A DNA stretch of 64,000 nucleotides from Nostoc sp. NMS2 (GCF_017115105.1 NZ_JABXKH010000173.1:1-64000), one strand, 5' to 3'. Shown: positions 35,131-44,554, counted from the first letter of the stretch. The notes: generated by a model not told the origin, from the sequence alone. A program made the numbers and translations.

Positions 35131-35367
35131 TAGCATTTTTACGCAGACGACTTATTGGTTTTAGAAAAAATTGCTCAAATATTATATTAAAGTTTTTTAT
35201 TGGACAATTTTTTCCAGAATTTGTAGATGAAGTTTATCATTATTTGAATGTATTTAAGCTGAATCGAAGACGTGTCAATGCGAAAAATATAGCCACAGAT
35301 AATATTAATATGCCAGTTGATAATTGTGGAATAAGTCACACAAATAGTTAAGTTTGTTTAATAAATT

Positions 35368-35586
35368 ATGACAGTATTTAAAATCCCTAGCAGCTTTTAA
35401 ACTACCTCAATTTGTAATGGCGATCGCTCTCGCAATAGATAAATTCAAACCAGATTTATTTGTATTAGAAAAAAAGTGCTATTAAGTACATCAAAACAAT
35501 TAACAATTGGCAAAGGATTAGATGAATTACCAGCTTTAAAAGCTTATAGCCATTTTCAATCTGGTGAGGTACAGGTATGCAAATAG
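35368..35586 (+). pseudogene. Frameshifted remnant of a small gene
   Basis: Reading from ATG 35368 gives MTVFKIPSSF then a stop. A shift continues with KLPQFVMAIALAIDKFKPD and LFVLEK. A second single-base shift at the A-run near 35470 gives VLLSTSKQLTIGKGLDEL up to a stop at 35584. The three pieces read like one protein of about 70 residues. I do not recognise the family. The first shift would also be explained if the short frame is chance. Confidence 0.35.
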
Positions 35587-35884
35587 ACCTAACCTACCAG
35601 TAGGGTGTGTTAAAACGTAGTTCGTAACGCGCCATTATCAAGGGTTGGGTGCCGTACTCTCGGAGATACACAACGCCAGCTCGCTCAAGTCGGCAAACCA
35701 TGCACGGCAATTCCTCTTGGGGGGAACCCCCTTTCTGCGGACTGCCTCACCACACGACTGACTCCCCTACGTATCTTTTTAGAAATCAAACCGGATTCCT
35801 ACATATACGCCTCTAATAACTGATGTCAGAAATATTTTTGCAAATGGTATGAGATAATTAAAGCAAATTATTAAATCTATAAAA

Positions 35885-37048
35885 ATGCCATTAACTATAT
35901 CTTCCGCACCTCAAGGTTTTAGTGCATTTATTACTAATTTAGGAATACGCGATACAACTGATGATTTTGTATTTATTAAATCATCAGTTCCTTGTGTTGC
36001 TGATGGAGTCTTCACTCAAAGTCTTTTCGCCGGGCCAAGTGTTACTATTAGCCGCGAGAACTTAAAAGATTCACAAGCACAAGGAATTGTCGTTATATCT
36101 AAGAATGCCAATGTTGCTAATGGTTCTGTTGGCATCGCTGATGCCCAAGAGGTTCTACAATTAGTTGCAACTGAAACTGGAATTGCTGCACATAACATTG
36201 TGATAGCTTCTACAGGCGTAATTGGTAGACGTTACCCGATTGAAAAAATCCGAACAGGTTTATTAGGATTGGGGAAAAAATTGACTCCTGCTGATTTTAA
36301 TGCCGCAGCCCGTGGTATTATGACCACCGATACAGTACCAAAACTAGCTACAAGACAAATAGGCAATGCCAAGCTGGTAGGAATTGCCAAAGGTGTTGGC
36401 ATGATTGAGCCTAATATGGCTACTCTCTTAACTTTCTTTTTTACCGACGCTGCAATTTCTGCAAATAGTCTTCGTTCTATTTTTCGCTCTACTATAGATA
36501 AAACCTTTAACTGCCTGAGTGTAGACACTGACACTTCTACTAGTGACTCTGCTGTGATTCTAGCTAATGGTTTAGCCGGTGAAGTTTCAGAAGTAGATTT
36601 TGCTAGCGCATTGCAAGAAGTTGCACAAGAATTGGTGCTGAAAATTGCCAGAGATGCAGAAGGTGCTACCAAAATTATTGAGGTGACTGTAGATTCAGCT
36701 ATTAACTATGCACAAGCTAAAAAAGTAGCTAAAGCAATTGTTAATTCACCATTAGTAAAAACTGCCGTCTATGGAGCAGATCCGAATTGGGGACGAGTTG
36801 CTATGGCTATAGGCAAATGTGAAAACGAACAGCAGATAAATCCAGAACGAGTTGTTATTAGTTTTGATGACGTGAAAGTTTATCCTAGTAGCCTAACTAA
36901 TGAAAATCTGGAACAGTTACGGCAAATTATGTCTAAGGATAAAGTAGATATTCATGTTAGCCTCAATATTGGCGAAGCTTCTGCAACTGTATGGGGTTGC
37001 GATCTTTCAGAGGGTTATATAGAAATTAATGGCAAATACTCAACTTGA
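35885..37048 (+). CDS. argJ: Glutamate N-acetyltransferase / ornithine acetyltransferase
   Basis: This 387-aa protein is of the ArgJ (OAT) family, which cleaves itself before a Thr that becomes the nucleophile. The cleavage segment is clear in AKGVGMIEPNMATLLTFF, where MAT|LL carries the Thr, and the C-terminal part keeps GADPNWGRVAMAIGK. It is about 20 residues shorter than typical housekeeping ArgJ, mostly at the N-terminus. It moves acetyl from N-acetylornithine to glutamate in arginine synthesis. It could be the only argJ or a second copy tied to the nearby lipid locus, as OAT2-type copies occur in other metabolite clusters. The sequence cannot decide. No other arg genes are adjacent. Confidence 0.92.
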   Translation: MPLTISSAPQGFSAFITNLGIRDTTDDFVFIKSSVPCVADGVFTQSLFAGPSVTISRENLKDSQAQGIVVISKNANVANGSVGIADAQEVLQLVATETGIAAHNIVIASTGVIGRRYPIEKIRTGLLGLGKKLTPADFNAAARGIMTTDTVPKLATRQIGNAKLVGIAKGVGMIEPNMATLLTFFFTDAAISANSLRSIFRSTIDKTFNCLSVDTDTSTSDSAVILANGLAGEVSEVDFASALQEVAQELVLKIARDAEGATKIIEVTVDSAINYAQAKKVAKAIVNSPLVKTAVYGADPNWGRVAMAIGKCENEQQINPERVVISFDDVKVYPSSLTNENLEQLRQIMSKDKVDIHVSLNIGEASATVWGCDLSEGYIEINGKYST

Positions 37049-37919
37049 TTAACAAGAAGAGACGCGAAATTGCACTGGGCTTCAAACCGCTACGCTAATG
37101 CCTTGTTGCGCTAATGCGTCTCTACATAGGTTGGATAGATACTAAACAAATTTGCAATAGCTGGGGTTGAAGCCTCAGCAACACAGCATAGCTGCCTTGT
37201 TCATCGGTAATATTCGGAACCTCACCCTGATATCAGGGCTACGGTGTACACACAAGTCTTTGAGAGTTGCCCCATAAGCTTTTGATCCCCCCAACCCACG
37301 CCAGTCGCTCCACTACAGCGCTTCTGGTGCGTCCGCTTTGCGTTAAGCGAAGCTATGCCGTACTACTTCGTGGAAGCGAGCTAGCAAGAGCGTCTCTAAG
37401 AGTTGGCTTTACGCGCATCCTGCGGGGGGGGAGACCCCTTGGCGCTAGCCTCTCCCAATGTGAGAAGACCGCGCTGGCTCCCCTTAAAAAAGGGGGCAAA
37501 AACCTCTCAAAGTCCTTTCAAAGTCCTCCAATTTATCGGAGGATTTAGGAGGATCTACAACATTTTGGTTTTCTAGAAAGATGTGTTTACACCGTAGGCT
37601 ATCAGGGAGAGGAATTTTGGCATCAGCCAAAAGTGGGATTATGTGCTTTCGGACATGATATGAGTCAGAAATGTAGAGATGCATAAATGGCGGAGGTACA
37701 TCAAGAGCTAATTGTTTTGTCAAAAAAGTTGACGCAGGTAGTTGTTTTGTAATATAGTATATTACATAAGTAATGAGTTAGATTAAAAAGACTTCCTAGC
37801 CAGTACAGCACGGTGAAAATAAAATTACCATTTGTACGCCAGTATTCGATATTACAAGAAAAATTTTAAAATTTCATATCTAACACAAAATAACTGTATT
37901 AATGCATAACTAAACAAAT
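37049..37919. other. Gene-free gap with a large nested element
   Basis: It contains dispersed repeats, the element 37239-37597 and, on the minus strand beyond it, a protein-like but truncated ORF (37600-37723, VPPPFMHLYISDSYHVRK) that ends at the element. No intact gene is seen. Confidence 0.5.
37239..37597. mobile_element. GGTGTACAC-family element with nested repeats
   Basis: The left end CTACGGTGTACACACAAGT and right end TGTGTTTACACCGTAG are inverted. TATCAGGG lies outside each end (37231-37238; 37600-37607, two bases offset), a probable target duplication. The 359-bp interior is packed with 'gcgtctctaagagttgg' type GC-rich repeats, apparently later insertions. Family member of 13834-13988. 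Confidence 0.7.
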
Positions 37920-39122
37920 ATGGATTTTGACTATTTTAGAAGCAATGAAGGCACGCCTACAAATAATACCCGTCAAAGCTTGCTTGCTAGCGGTTGGCGA
38001 CCATTTAACCGAGAGTTAGATTGGGGGTTTTTATGGCAGCTTTTGTATAGTGACTCCCGCGAATTAACTCAAAAAAGTTTGAATTTAGCAAGTAATGTTG
38101 CGGATATTTTGGGACGAAATAATTATGCTTGGTGGGCTAATTTATTAAATATTGTATCTGATAATACCCGCTACGAAGTGGAAAAATTTTGGAATTACAT
38201 TACACCAGATCCTCAATCACCAGATCATCGCTACAAAGATGTTTTGAGTACTGAAACGCCTATCGTCCAATTTGTTAGTCGTAGTAGTATTCCTATTGAT
38301 TATGTTCTTAACCGACTGCAAGAAATTACTGTACTGCGAGTTTTAGGTGTGTTGGGGAATCCTGACATTATTACTCAGTATTATTCAGAAAGAGATTTTT
38401 ATTTTCCTATAGATAGATTTGTTAGCTGGGAACGCTTAGACGTTATCAATACTGTTTACGCTTACTGGGCAAAGCATGACGTTTGGTTACAAATTGATCC
38501 CTACGATCGCGGGCGGCGGCAATATAGTTTAATGGCGAGAAATCTTGCGCCACTAATTAACAAGGCGACTTATGACTTGGCAGTGATGCTGAGTGGATAT
38601 CAAAGTCGTGTAGGTAAAGTTCACAGCCAATTTCCCATTCGCACATTTCCCGCAGATATCCAAAATTTTACTGATTCTGTACAGCAAGCGATTTTGAATC
38701 AAAACCAGTTAGCGGTTGTTGTACATGGCAAACCAGGTACTGGTAAAACAGTCTGGACACAGGCAGTAGCCAAAGAAATTCTTGTACCTTTAGGGTATGT
38801 AATTTTTATTTTAGATCATGATGCGATCGCTAATTTTGTCCCCCCAACTTACATAGAGCGTATTTGTATCGTTATTAACGAAGCTGATAATCTAGCGCAA
38901 AATCGCGCTTCTGAGGTAGCGCAATACAATAACAAAACCGAACACATTCTCAGTTTGCTGGATGGCACTTTGTATCAAAGTGTCATTGATGAGTCTGGTA
39001 TTCAGATGCAGCAACGCTTAGTTGTCTTGATGACTTGTAACACTACTGAAAGATTAGATCCAGCCATGTTACGTAAGGGCAGGGTGGATTTAATGTATGA
39101 GTTTACGCAACTATTTATTTGA
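37920..39122 (+). CDS. AAA-family ATPase
   Basis: This 400-aa protein has a C-terminal AAA ATPase domain: Walker A GKPGTGKT at about residues 270-277, a Walker B-like strand ending in VINEADNL, sensor 1 in VVLMTCNTTERLDP, and arginine-rich RKGRVDL at the end. The first 230 residues are helical and match no family I recognise; they probably bind a substrate. ATPases of this shape remodel proteins or complexes. Its position between argJ and the scytonemin regulator genes gives no firm clue. The length is plausible for a complete protein; it ends shortly after sensor 2. Confidence 0.8.
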   Translation: MDFDYFRSNEGTPTNNTRQSLLASGWRPFNRELDWGFLWQLLYSDSRELTQKSLNLASNVADILGRNNYAWWANLLNIVSDNTRYEVEKFWNYITPDPQSPDHRYKDVLSTETPIVQFVSRSSIPIDYVLNRLQEITVLRVLGVLGNPDIITQYYSERDFYFPIDRFVSWERLDVINTVYAYWAKHDVWLQIDPYDRGRRQYSLMARNLAPLINKATYDLAVMLSGYQSRVGKVHSQFPIRTFPADIQNFTDSVQQAILNQNQLAVVVHGKPGTGKTVWTQAVAKEILVPLGYVIFILDHDAIANFVPPTYIERICIVINEADNLAQNRASEVAQYNNKTEHILSLLDGTLYQSVIDESGIQMQQRLVVLMTCNTTERLDPAMLRKGRVDLMYEFTQLFI

Positions 39123-39185
39123 AGGCAGGGGGCACAGGGGGCAGGGGGCAGGAGGAATACTGTAAACTACAAACTATATTACTCC

Positions 39186-39320
39186 CAATACTATTCGGTT
39201 AAGGCAAGAGACGCGATGAATCGCCGTCTCTACAATAATCGGTCTTTCGTCTTGACGGCGATTTATCGCGTCTTTGCGATCTAAAATTTTCATCAAAAAA
39301 ACCTTAACCTAACTGTATTG
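39186..39320. mobile_element. CAATAC-family MITE copy 3
   Basis: This 135-bp element starts CAATACTATTCGGTTAAGG and ends CCTTAACCTAACTGTATTG. The flanking 10-mers ATATTACTCC and ACACTACTCC match at 8 of 10 positions. The interior is a near-perfect hairpin with 20-bp arms AGACGCGATRAATCGCCGTC. Related to copy 4 (60796-60929). Confidence 0.85.
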
Positions 39321-39381
39321 ACACTACTCCCCATTCCCCATCTCAGTTGTAGTCTAAATGAAAATTGCTGTATTTCTAGTT

Positions 39382-40251
39382 TCACCAAAGTGTCACCTGT
39401 TTTTGGGATACAAGCTGATGCTGTTTGCGCCAAGCTTGGGGAGGTAAACCATGATGCTGGCGAAACTGGCGAGAGAAATGAGACACATCTTGATAACCTA
39501 ATGCTTTCGCTATTTTCTCGATTGTCTGATTATTATTTTGGAGTAAAAAACGAGCGCCTGCCATTCGGCGTTTGACAATCCAGCAGTTTACAGTCTCTCC
39601 CGTTTGTCTTGCGACTCGGTTAGTTAGGTAAGCAGGTGAGTAACCAACTGCAACAGCCACATCACACAAAGTAATTCCTTGATGATAATGAGCTTCGATA
39701 AAGTCGAAAACTTCTTTTAATTGGGGAATGGACGGAAAGATTGACTTAAAAGGGATCGTGGTTTTTTCATCAGGGGTTTCTTCAGGTGCGATCGCAACTG
39801 TAGTATTATCTGCAAATACTGATTTTGGAGCTTTCTCAAATTTCATAGCGCACCAGTATTGCAGAGTAGCTTGCTTTTGTAGTCGAATAGCGATCGCTCT
39901 GAGCAATTCGTCTAGTGTAGAGGGTTTGGTAAGATAATCATCTGCTCCCAATTCCATAGCTTTGCGAACATCCGCTTTGCTACTACTCCCAGTCAGAAAA
40001 ATGAAGGGAATAATTGCTGTTAGAGGATCTTGGCGTAGCGTACTTAAAACGCTATAACCATCCATATCGGGCATCGTGATATCGCAAATCACTAAGTCGG
40101 GTATACACTCTTGTGCTTGTTGGATACCAGCAAGACCGTTTTCAGCACTGATTGTATCAAAACCTTTAGCCTTAAGACCTTTTAAATAAAGATCGCGGGT
40201 AACATTATCATCTTCAATGACAAGAATTTTATTTGACGATTCGTACATCAT
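39382..40251 (-). CDS. Response regulator with AraC-type output domain
   Basis: This 289-aa protein has a receiver domain in residues 7-125, with acidic residues EDD near 13-15, phospho-acceptor Asp57 (DLVICDITMPDMDG) and a KP switch near residue 109 (DYLTKPSTL). An AraC-type helix-turn-helix pair follows at residues about 185-280 (GYSPAYLTNRVARQTGE then ALGYQDVSHFSRQFRQHHG). It matches the response regulator next to the scytonemin genes of N. punctiforme (NpF1277 as I recall), which with its kinase is required for UV induction of the cluster. It is on the opposite strand from scyA and downstream of its kinase. It is probably the DNA-binding activator of scy genes, and the 43-bp motifs upstream of scyA and trpE are candidate targets. 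Confidence 0.93.
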   Translation of the reverse strand: MMYESSNKILVIEDDNVTRDLYLKGLKAKGFDTISAENGLAGIQQAQECIPDLVICDITMPDMDGYSVLSTLRQDPLTAIIPFIFLTGSSSKADVRKAMELGADDYLTKPSTLDELLRAIAIRLQKQATLQYWCAMKFEKAPKSVFADNTTVAIAPEETPDEKTTIPFKSIFPSIPQLKEVFDFIEAHYHQGITLCDVAVAVGYSPAYLTNRVARQTGETVNCWIVKRRMAGARFLLQNNNQTIEKIAKALGYQDVSHFSRQFRQHHGLPPQAWRKQHQLVSQKQVTLW

Positions 40252-40750
40252 TTTTTATTACCATAAATTTTAGCAGAAGCTGGTTATTATAGCGATCCGC
40301 TTTGATTATTGAACTGACTTATGTAGGCTGGGAGTAGGGAATAAGCCTTTTCGATTGGTACTTAATTTGTTCAAAAATCAAATCGGAGTCCTATATTACA
40401 ATGTGGCGTAAGTTTGCCTACTTTTAGTCTGGATTAGTTGCAATACAGTTCAGTTAAGCCTCTCTTTCTTCTCTCTGCGTTGCGCCAGTTGCTTCAAGTC
40501 GGGGAACCGCAAGGGCGCACTGGCTTCTCTGCGTCTTGGCGGTTCGTTAAAAAATTGACTTTGGAACCAGAGTTTTAGCCTTAACCCAAGCGTATTGGGA
40601 TTAGTTGGATTTACGCCGGATTTTACTCAAATTTTTCCTGAGTATTTAAATAGGCATAAGCTTAATTACTTCATTCCGAGAGTTGTGATTGTTAAATCGT
40701 TAATTAATAACTAATCTTGATTTAAACATTCATAACTCGGAACTAGTAAA
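40252..40750. other. Kinase-regulator gap with MITE
   Basis: 500 bp between the kinase stop and the regulator start (both on the minus strand). It includes the CAATAC element 40441-40597 and repeats. The insertion may have separated the two genes or given the regulator its own leader. Confidence 0.6.
40441..40597. mobile_element. CAATAC-family MITE copy 2 with nested 45-bp insert
   Basis: The 157-bp element is flanked by the identical 10-mer GGATTAGTTG (40431-40440, 40598-40607). Without a 45-bp insert (40481-40525) it is almost identical to copy 1 at 806-917. The insert has inverted ends GCCAGT and ACTGGC. It lies between the kinase and regulator genes. Confidence 0.9.
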
Positions 40751-42709
40751 TTATGATTTGATTAATGGCAACATTACAGTAAAAGTAGTGCCCATTCCAA
40801 CTTGACTTTCTACAGAAACTTGACCGTGATGTAAATCTACAAGGGTTTTAAGAATAGATAGTCCTAGTCCAGTGCCAGGTATATGATCGATATTACTACC
40901 ACGGTAAAATGGTTCAAATATTCGTTGTTGATCTAGTGCTGAAATACCGAGACCTCTATCTTTGACCTGGAAAATTACTTGCTCATTTTCACAAGATAGT
41001 TGTAATTCAACTGTCATACCTGAGAGAGAATACTTGATTGCATTATCGAGCAAATTCTTTAAAATTGGCTCTAAAAGTTTTTTGTCTATGCAGGCTCTTA
41101 GAGAATTTTGTTGGCTGACAAAATTAATCGTAATTTGCCTAACATTCATCTGCATTTGTGCTACTAAATCATTAGAAAACTCAACTAACTCAAGGGGTTT
41201 TGGTTCATAATTTATTTTTGCGGCTTCTGCCTTAGAGAAGAATAAAATATCATCCAACATCTGACCGAGTTGTTCGGTAGCTTTTTGAATGTGATCCAGT
41301 AATGGTTGGATTTTCTTCTGTGTACGTTTGTCTACTTCTTCCTTGAGTAAACTATTAGAAAATGAAACAATATTCAACGGTGTACGGAATTGATGGCAAA
41401 CCATAGAAAGAAAACGCGCTCTAAGTTCGCTAAGTTGTTTTGCTTGTTCTAAAGCTTGGTTTAGACCTAATTCTGCATATTTGTAATCGGTAATATCAAT
41501 GCCTGCAATCATTTCTACTGGTTTTCCACCAAAATCTAGCACTCCATCTAGCATTACAACCGCACAAGCTAGCCAGCGCTCTGTACCACTTTTTGTCAGA
41601 ATATTCATCTCTTGATATTCAAAGTTAGTTGCTTCACTCTGCTTACGTACTTCCCTGCGTCTTTTGCTCTTAATCAGTCGGCGAAGATCAAAACCCGTTA
41701 ACAGTTCCTCTTTTGTATAACCAGTGAGTTGCTCTACTGCTGGATTTATGTAGCAAAGCCGCGTGCCTTGAATCAGAAAAGTACTGGTATCTGTCGTTTC
41801 GGCCATTGTCCTAAATCTAACTGCGTTTAGGCGCAATGCTTCTTCAGTCTGTTTTGATTCAGTAATATCCCAAATACTCCAGACTCTACCAATAATTTTG
41901 TCCTCCAACAAGTGAGGCTTAGAGTAGTGTGCAAAAACTCTCCCATCTTTCAATTCCAGAATATCGTAGCTCTCGAAATCAGATTGGCTAGACACTTCCC
42001 AAATCAGCCGACTAAAGGCTTGTGGATCTTTAAGGAGATTCTCAAAAAAGGCTTTGCATCTAGGACATTTCTTAGATAATATTAGAGACTCCGGGATCTG
42101 CCACATATCCATAAATTTTTGATTCAAGCTCAGAATATCTCCCTCAAAATTAACTGCAACAATACCAATGGCAGTAGATTCGAGAGTAGAACGAAGTAAA
42201 GAAAGAGATGTTTCTAGTTCTACTTCTTTTGCCTTGAGTTGAGAAAATTCTTGTTGTAAATTGTCTTTGGCATCCCTTAATTCATCAGTCCACTTTTGCA
42301 CGCTCAGTTCTACTATTTCATCACTTATTTCGCGAACGAAAGCACAGCCAAATTCTATATCTTGTTGTTTTACATAGCTAATAGATATTTCTACCAGAAA
42401 AATCCGACCTCCTTTTTTGCGGTAGCGAGATTTAAAGGTAAGAGAACCTTCTGAGTTAATATTTGACCAGTTGTGTAGAGAAAAGTCTACATCTATATCA
42501 TGCAGCCTCATGGAAAGTAATTCCTCGCGGGAATACTCAGTCATCCGGCAAGTGGCATCGTTGACGTAGAGAAACTGTGCATTTTCTCCTAAACAGAAGG
42601 CAGCATCTACAGCTTGATTTATTAGAAAGTGAGCAAACTTCATCTCCACTTCTGGCTGTAGTGGCCATTGAGTGTTTGATCTAGCTAATCTATAATCGCC
42701 AGAATTCAT
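40751..42709 (-). CDS. Multi-PAS hybrid-type sensor histidine kinase
   Basis: This 652-aa soluble kinase has at least three PAS-like domains: residues about 25-135 (FCLGENAQFLYVNDATCRM), about 170-290 (IGIVAVNFEGDILSLNQKF) and about 295-420 (TSTFLIQGTRLCYINPAVEQ). The third is followed by a PAC-like region. HisKA follows with phospho-acceptor His439 (MVCHQFRTP) and a HATPase with N box NLLDNAIKYS, G1 DRGLGIS and G2 GTGLGLS. There is no transmembrane segment. It should phosphorylate the downstream AraC-type regulator. It corresponds to the kinase beside the scytonemin genes in N. punctiforme. The cue, UV-A or oxidative stress, is inferred from that system; no chromophore residue is evident in the sequence. 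Confidence 0.93.
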   Translation of the reverse strand: MNSGDYRLARSNTQWPLQPEVEMKFAHFLINQAVDAAFCLGENAQFLYVNDATCRMTEYSREELLSMRLHDIDVDFSLHNWSNINSEGSLTFKSRYRKKGGRIFLVEISISYVKQQDIEFGCAFVREISDEIVELSVQKWTDELRDAKDNLQQEFSQLKAKEVELETSLSLLRSTLESTAIGIVAVNFEGDILSLNQKFMDMWQIPESLILSKKCPRCKAFFENLLKDPQAFSRLIWEVSSQSDFESYDILELKDGRVFAHYSKPHLLEDKIIGRVWSIWDITESKQTEEALRLNAVRFRTMAETTDTSTFLIQGTRLCYINPAVEQLTGYTKEELLTGFDLRRLIKSKRRREVRKQSEATNFEYQEMNILTKSGTERWLACAVVMLDGVLDFGGKPVEMIAGIDITDYKYAELGLNQALEQAKQLSELRARFLSMVCHQFRTPLNIVSFSNSLLKEEVDKRTQKKIQPLLDHIQKATEQLGQMLDDILFFSKAEAAKINYEPKPLELVEFSNDLVAQMQMNVRQITINFVSQQNSLRACIDKKLLEPILKNLLDNAIKYSLSGMTVELQLSCENEQVIFQVKDRGLGISALDQQRIFEPFYRGSNIDHIPGTGLGLSILKTLVDLHHGQVSVESQVGMGTTFTVMLPLIKS

Positions 42710-43530
42710 ATCCCTACTTGCTCCTGGTAATTAATCAGCATCATAACCATTAATGAGTTGATAGTCATAATTGACTAAAATCCTTGGTGCAGTGTTAGGC
42801 AGTTAAAAAATAAAATTAGTTAGTAAATTAAAAATTTTTACTAATTAACTTAACAAAACTTATCATACCAATAAAAAGAGAATAATTGAACCAGCTTTTC
42901 CTAAAAAAATGCAATATTTAATCTGGATTTTATTATTGACTTAAACAGTTTTTTATGAATACAAAAAATAGACAAATCAAATCAAGATTAGTCAACATGC
43001 CTTATTAGATAAGAGTTCAAAATTCTCAATCTATAAGTAGAAAAGATATTTTAAATTTAAATTAGTACCGCTTCTCGTGATTCGTAATTCCTAATTACCG
43101 TTACGTAAAGGTTTTAGACATTTAAAATGGTTGGCTTATTTACGCCGAACTGTAGTATTACACTTTGGCGAAAATTTGCGTACCTTTAATAAGGGGATTT
43201 TGTCCTTTGTCTTAATTGAGATGGTAGCCCTGCACCATAGCTAAGAAATGGTTCATCAAACCAAAGTTGCTCGGTTTCCATTGGGAAAAGGTTAAATGAG
43301 AAAAAATTTTTTCCCTTACCTTTCCCCTACCTAAGCACTTAAACCAACTACTCGTGTAGAGTCGTTTGATTATCAACATAAATGAATTTACCGGACTTGG
43401 CTTGGCTTGAATCAACAATTTTTGACTCACTAGTTAATTTTCTTGATTTATCTTAACTTACTCTCTCATGAATTTAACTATAGAAAAATATGCTTAGTCA
43501 TCCGTCGTTAGGAATACATCTATTCTTGTA

Positions 43531-43671
43531 AAAATACGTATAAATTTGCGTATAATTTCATGTTTACTTTTTCATAAAGAAACGTTCTTTTTCTCAATCA
43601 ATACAACAATACTAAAAAACACGTATAAAGGTGCGTATAAGTTTGTGTTTATTTTGTCATAAAGCAACATT
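43531..43671. repeat. Two 56-bp imperfect direct repeats, 85 bp apart
   Basis: The units at 43531-43586 and 43616-43671 share the pattern CACGTATAAAGGTGCGTATAA (first 20 bases CACGTATAAAGGTGCGTATA in the second unit) and TCATAAAG, differing at about 10 positions. Each unit contains two CGTATAA words spaced about 13 bp. This looks like a paired protein-binding region or a decayed tandem duplication. Confidence 0.5.
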
Positions 43672-44236
43672 GTACTGAAAACATAAGTAGGTTAGCGCAA
43701 TTAAAGCTAACTGGCAAGCGCTTGTCATTTGTCCTACCCTGCGGGAAGACGCTGGCGCGTCTATGTCACTTGTGCTGTCCTTCTCTACAAGACGCTGCGC
43801 GTAGCAAGATCCCCGAAGTGGTACGACTACGCTCAGGAACCGCGAACGCAAGTGCGTCTCTAAGAGTTGCCGTTGGCGCAGCCTCTCCAAGAGTTGTATT
43901 GGTCATAGAATTTTAAGTCTAAGTAGAGTGGCATAAATAATTAAAGGTTTGTAGTGAGGACTCTAGTCCTCATTTGAGGGCTGAAGCCCTCACTACAAAC
44001 TAATTTCAATATTTTTTACATTACTTAATCTACGTTGATTTATTCTTACCTACTTACGTTTATTAACATAATTTGGTTTATTTCTCCAAATTACTTATGT
44101 AAGTGTTGATAAATCGTCAGAGGCTAGAAACGGAATTTTAAAGAGGTTTGGGCTTAAATCCTTAATCCCTTTTCTCAAAAAATACGTATTCAGCACTTAG
44201 TCATCTCTCAAAGGATATATAAAAAGGGAAGTAACT

Positions 44237-44299
44237 ATGTCTTTATCGTTACAAATAATTGACTCAATGAGTTTTTGGTGGCAATATAAAGACCGCTAG
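44237..44299 (+). CDS. Possible 20-residue leader ORF
   Basis: The frame reads MSLSLQIIDSMSFWWQYKDR then a stop, preceded by the good ribosome-binding sequence AAAGGGAAG six bases before ATG. It lies 740 bp upstream of scyA, just before the first 43-bp motif. It contains an amphipathic helix-like stretch with a WW pair. It could be a small regulatory peptide or chance; translation evidence is needed. Confidence 0.25.
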   Translation: MSLSLQIIDSMSFWWQYKDR

Positions 44300-44386
44300 A
44301 CTTGTAATTCGGCTCATGCTACAAGGCAAATTCAAAAGTTAATAGGCAAGAGAGGCAGTTGCCCATTAAGAATAGCCTAAGACAAG

Positions 44387-44429
44387 AAAAGCAAAAGAAT
44401 TGACATCTTTATCAAAAGATTTTCTATTG
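44387..44429. promoter_or_regulatory. 43-bp scy motif copy 1
   Basis: It begins AAAAGCAAAAGAATTGACA and contains ATCAAAAGATTT, ending near TATTG. It is 125 bp before copy 2 and shares 37 of 43 bases with it. The gap to the scyA ATG is about 605 bp. Candidate regulator-binding site. Confidence 0.6.
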
Positions 44430-44511
44430 TAAGTTTGGCGATTTATTGCAATAGCGATCGCAGAATATCAATTTTTCAGAATCACTAAGTTGCAAATGTC
44501 GCGATCGCGGT

Positions 44512-44554
44512 AAAAGCAAAAGAATTGACACTTTTATCAAAAGATTTATCATTG
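44512..44554. promoter_or_regulatory. 43-bp scy motif copy 2
   Basis: It begins AAAAGCAAAAGAATTGACAC, then ATCAAAAGATTT and CATTG. The TTTT-ATC-AAAA core is an interrupted palindrome. It lies 480 bp upstream of scyA. Confidence 0.6.

Larger units (their letters stand above)
34831..35884. other. 1-kb gap: terminator, MITE-like element, decayed coding traces
   Basis: It contains the hairpin 34915-34937, a TATAGC-type element 35023-35130, coding-like traces at 35190-35340 and 35368-35586 (see pseudogene), and a dispersed GC-rich repeat region 35600-35790. No intact gene is seen. Confidence 0.6.

Noticed and set aside
37267-37548. 93-codon plus-strand ORF
   Set aside because: It lies wholly within the nested repeat of element 37239-37597 and has repeat-derived composition.
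39382-42709. Circadian or phytochrome-type regulator pair
   Set aside because: No GAF/phytochrome Cys motif is visible. PAS domains and an AraC output with position next to scy genes favour the scytonemin regulator pair.
43657-43916. ORFs over the GC-rich cluster upstream of scyA
   Set aside because: The sequence is nested dispersed repeats; both strands are open because of composition. No family or ribosome site.
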